Of a stretch of DNA of 7,977 nucleotides, positions 5,885-7,977 are shown one piece after another. The translations under genes and the position numbers were made by a program. Positions within the stretch are counted from its first letter, which is position 1; every line of letters begins with the position of its first letter. The notes under the pieces were generated by a model. The model saw only the letters and a list, made by a program, of their open reading frames with translations. It had not been told where the DNA came from and did no database searches. This stretch comes from Aliterella sp. RAGGC_92 (GTDB lineage: Bacteria > Cyanobacteriota > Cyanobacteriia > Cyanobacteriales > Chroococcidiopsidaceae). The stretch is taken from positions 1 to 7,977 of the forward strand of contig JAPJOW010000025.1 of the NCBI GenBank assembly GCA_030826005.1, read 5' to 3'.

Positions 5885-7612
5885 ATGTCTTCCGATCAAA
5901 ACCAACCTCAAAGTGCCTCAAATCTAGACGAACTTCGTGCCGCTAGACTAGAAAAAGTCGCACTGCTTCAACAAGCAGGGATAAATCCTTATGCTTATAG
6001 TTGGGAATCAACCCACCACGCGGCGCAACTCCAGGAAACCTATGCAGACTTGGCAAGTGGTGAAGAAGTAGATGTTATAGTTGCGATCGCAGGCAGAATA
6101 TTAGCACGGCGTGTTTTTGGTAAGCTGGCTTTTTTCGCCTTGCAAGATGAAACGGGAACTATTCAACTATATCTAGACAAAAATCGCATCTCTCAAAGCA
6201 TGGCAGATATAGATCCCGATGCTTTTAACCATATCAAGCAACTAACCGATGTGGGAGATATTATCGGCGTTAAAGGCACAATTAAGCGCACGGAAAAAGG
6301 AGAATTATCGGTTTATGTAAATCAATACACCGTCCTTACTAAGTCGCTTTTACCCTTACCCGACAAATGGCACGGATTGACGGATACTGAAAAGCGTTAT
6401 CGTCAAAGGTATGTAGATTTAATTGTTAACCCGCAAGTTAGGCAAACTTTTCGCCGTCGCGCCCAAATAACCGCAGCCTTGCGACGATATTTAGATAAAT
6501 TGGGCTTTATCGAAATCGAAACCCCCGTACTGCAATCCGAAGCTGGGGGAGCGGATGCGCGTCCGTTTGTTACCTATCACAACACTCTAGAAATGGAGTT
6601 ATATCTGCGGATTGCAACAGAATTGCACCTAAAGCGGCTAATTGTGGGAGGTTTTGAAAAAGTCTTTGAATTAGGGAGAGTTTTTCGCAACGAAGGTATT
6701 TCAACTCGGCATAATCCTGAGTTTACAACCATTGAGCTATATCAGGCATACGCAGACTACTTTGATATGATGGCATTAACCGAAAATGCGATCGCATCTG
6801 TCACCGAAGAAGTATTAGGTACATTGCAAGTCAACTATCAAGGTCAAAATATTGATTTTAGTTTGCCTTGGCGCAGAGTCACCATGCACCAAGTAGTACA
6901 AGACGCGACAGGTTTAGATTTTAATACTTTTTCTACTTTCGACGAAGCCAAAGCCGCCACAGAAAAAGCCGGAATTACCGTTTCTCCCGAAGTAAATTCA
7001 ATCGGACGCTTATTAAACGAAGTCTTTGAGGAAAAGGTTGAAACAACTTTAATTCAGCCTACCTTTATCATGGATTATCCCGTAGAAATTTCGCCTTTAG
7101 CAAAACCCCATCGTTCGCAACCCGGCTTAGTAGAACGTTTTGAGCTATTTATAGTAGGTAGAGAGACAGCTAATAGTTTTTCTGAGCTTACAGACCCCAT
7201 CGAACAACGTCAACGCCTAGAAGCGCAAGCAGCACGTAAAGCCGAGGGAGACTTAGAAGCGCAAGGAGTAGACGAAGACTTTTTAACCGCCTTAGAGTAC
7301 GGAATGCCACCTACAGGAGGTTTGGGAATAGGCATAGATCGATTAGTAATGGTATTAACAGATTGTGCCAGTATTCGAGATGCGATCGCTTTTCCCTTAT
7401 TAAAAAGTTCCAGCAGCTTTGTCAAAGAGCATGAATACAACGCTGCAACGCAAATATTGACTATAAAGTTCAATAACGGCAGCATTTACAAGTATCAAGA
7501 TGTTCCTGCTAATGTTGCTCAAGGCTTAGAAACTGCAACCTCCACAGGGCAATATTTTAACGAAAGTATTAAAGATAAATATGCTTTTGATCAAGTGCGT
7601 TTGAGTAATTAG
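5885..7612 (+). CDS. lysS: Lysyl-tRNA synthetase, class II, with C-terminal KTSC domain
   Basis: LysRS charges tRNA-Lys with lysine in the cytoplasm using ATP. Counting from ATG 5885, the protein has 575 residues. The anticodon-binding OB fold is at about 66-152. The class II core has motif 1 (GFIEIETPVLQ, 207-217), motif 2 (FRNEGISTRHNPEFT, 267-281) and motif 3 (GLGIGIDRLVMVLTD, 479-493). The synthetase proper ends near AFPLLK (502-507). About 65 further residues follow, with EYNAATQILTIKFNNGSIYKY and the central YKY (535-537), matching the KTSC domain named for LysRS C-termini and of unknown function. An in-frame TTG at 5858 would add nine residues, but MSSDQNQP from the ATG is the more natural start. 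No strong ribosome binding site precedes it. The gene diverges from the helicase-like gene, and a further gene follows 20 nt downstream. Confidence 0.98.
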   Translation: MSSDQNQPQSASNLDELRAARLEKVALLQQAGINPYAYSWESTHHAAQLQETYADLASGEEVDVIVAIAGRILARRVFGKLAFFALQDETGTIQLYLDKNRISQSMADIDPDAFNHIKQLTDVGDIIGVKGTIKRTEKGELSVYVNQYTVLTKSLLPLPDKWHGLTDTEKRYRQRYVDLIVNPQVRQTFRRRAQITAALRRYLDKLGFIEIETPVLQSEAGGADARPFVTYHNTLEMELYLRIATELHLKRLIVGGFEKVFELGRVFRNEGISTRHNPEFTTIELYQAYADYFDMMALTENAIASVTEEVLGTLQVNYQGQNIDFSLPWRRVTMHQVVQDATGLDFNTFSTFDEAKAATEKAGITVSPEVNSIGRLLNEVFEEKVETTLIQPTFIMDYPVEISPLAKPHRSQPGLVERFELFIVGRETANSFSELTDPIEQRQRLEAQAARKAEGDLEAQGVDEDFLTALEYGMPPTGGLGIGIDRLVMVLTDCASIRDAIAFPLLKSSSSFVKEHEYNAATQILTIKFNNGSIYKYQDVPANVAQGLETATSTGQYFNESIKDKYAFDQVRLSN

Positions 7613-7632
7613 AGGGTTGGGGTGCGATCGCA

Positions 7633-7977
7633 ATGGAAACGGAAAGCGAAGATATAAATGAATATGTTGAGTTTGCCGTTACTGATGGCAAGCGCTTTGA
7701 AGATTTAAAAAGAGTTTTTGATAAACTCAAAAGTGATAAAGATGAAGATATTATAGGCGACGACGAGCAACCATACCTAGATTTGCTAGACGAACAGGCA
7801 CGCAAATATTTCAGATGGTCAACACCTGAAGAAGACGAGCTTTGGATTAAAAAATGGTTTGCTACCCCCATTGAAACACGCTGGACAGACAAATCGCTAA
7901 ATCGCGGGTGGGATTTCGGTTCGATGATAGAGGCATTCAAAGACGGTGAATATGAGTTACTGTCATGCAAAATGATA
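7633..7977 (+). CDS. Hypothetical acidic protein, N-terminal 115 residues, cut by window end
   Basis: An open frame from ATG 7633 runs to the last base without a stop, giving at least 115 residues that begin METESEDINEYVEFAV. The first 60 residues are rich in Asp and Glu (DKDEDIIGDDEQ). A more aromatic part follows, with YFRWSTPEEDELWIKKWF and WDFGSMIEAFKDGEYELL. No signal peptide, membrane segment or motif of a family I recognise is visible, so no function is proposed. Codon use resembles the neighbours (many AAA, GAA and GAT codons). It starts 20 nt after the lysS stop with no terminator in between, so it may be co-transcribed with lysS. The gap contains a HIP1 octamer and a G-rich stretch (GAGGGTTGGGG) that could serve as a weak ribosome binding site. 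An opposite-strand frame over the same bases is low-complexity serine-rich and is judged spurious. Confidence 0.75.
   Translation, partial: METESEDINEYVEFAVTDGKRFEDLKRVFDKLKSDKDEDIIGDDEQPYLDLLDEQARKYFRWSTPEEDELWIKKWFATPIETRWTDKSLNRGWDFGSMIEAFKDGEYELLSCKMI

Larger units (their letters stand above)
73..7631. repeat. Dispersed HIP1 octamers (GCGATCGC), 13 copies
   Basis: Exact GCGATCGC copies begin at 73, 1336, 1837, 2421, 3666, 4176, 5143, 5222, 5494, 6083, 6788, 7382 and 7624. All but the last lie inside coding sequence; the last is in the 20-nt gap after lysS. HIP1 is the highly iterated palindrome of many cyanobacterial genomes, and this density is the main taxonomic signal in the window. 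Confidence 0.95.

Noticed and set aside
7569..7970. Opposite-strand ORF of 133 codons over the lysS end and the downstream gene
   Set aside because: It is serine-rich, low in complexity and antisense to lysS and to the better-looking + strand frame from 7633. The TCN serine codons mirror the GAN/AGA codons of the acidic protein.

Overview
The window comes from a cyanobacterium. The strongest sign is the octamer GCGATCGC (HIP1), which I count 13 times in 8 kb, far above chance for an AT-leaning sequence. Gene content agrees: a phytochrome-type histidine kinase end, an Rcp1-like response regulator, a class II lysyl-tRNA synthetase with a KTSC tail, and a DinG-like protein I associate with cyanobacteria. 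The species cannot be read from this stretch. There are no tRNAs, rRNAs, CRISPR arrays or insertion sequences.

Layout. Positions 1-3044 (+ strand) hold a tightly spaced signalling cluster: the C-terminal part of a sensor histidine kinase cut by the window edge, a single-domain response regulator 1 nt after it, and a REC-PAS-HisKA-HATPase-REC hybrid kinase 17 nt further on. None of the visible domains binds DNA, so any output must go through partners outside the window. Positions 3041-5542 (- strand) hold a two-gene unit: a helicase-like protein of the DinG/XPD type whose catalytic motifs are nearly all lost, followed 3 nt later by pyrB (aspartate carbamoyltransferase, second step of pyrimidine synthesis). 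pyrB converges on the hybrid kinase gene, and the two stop codons share one TTAA palindrome.

Positions 5543-5884 are a divergent intergenic region with a candidate -10 box, two mutually exclusive small hairpins and tiny ORFs of uncertain meaning. lysS follows on the + strand (5885-7612). Then, 20 nt later, comes an acidic protein of unknown function that runs off the right edge (7633-7977).

Most of the window is ordinary cyanobacterial chromosome. The most unusual item is the helicase-like protein, apparently a conserved-fold pseudo-enzyme coupled to pyrB. The KTSC extension of LysS and the possibly structured lysS leader come next. I see no clear defence system or mobile element.
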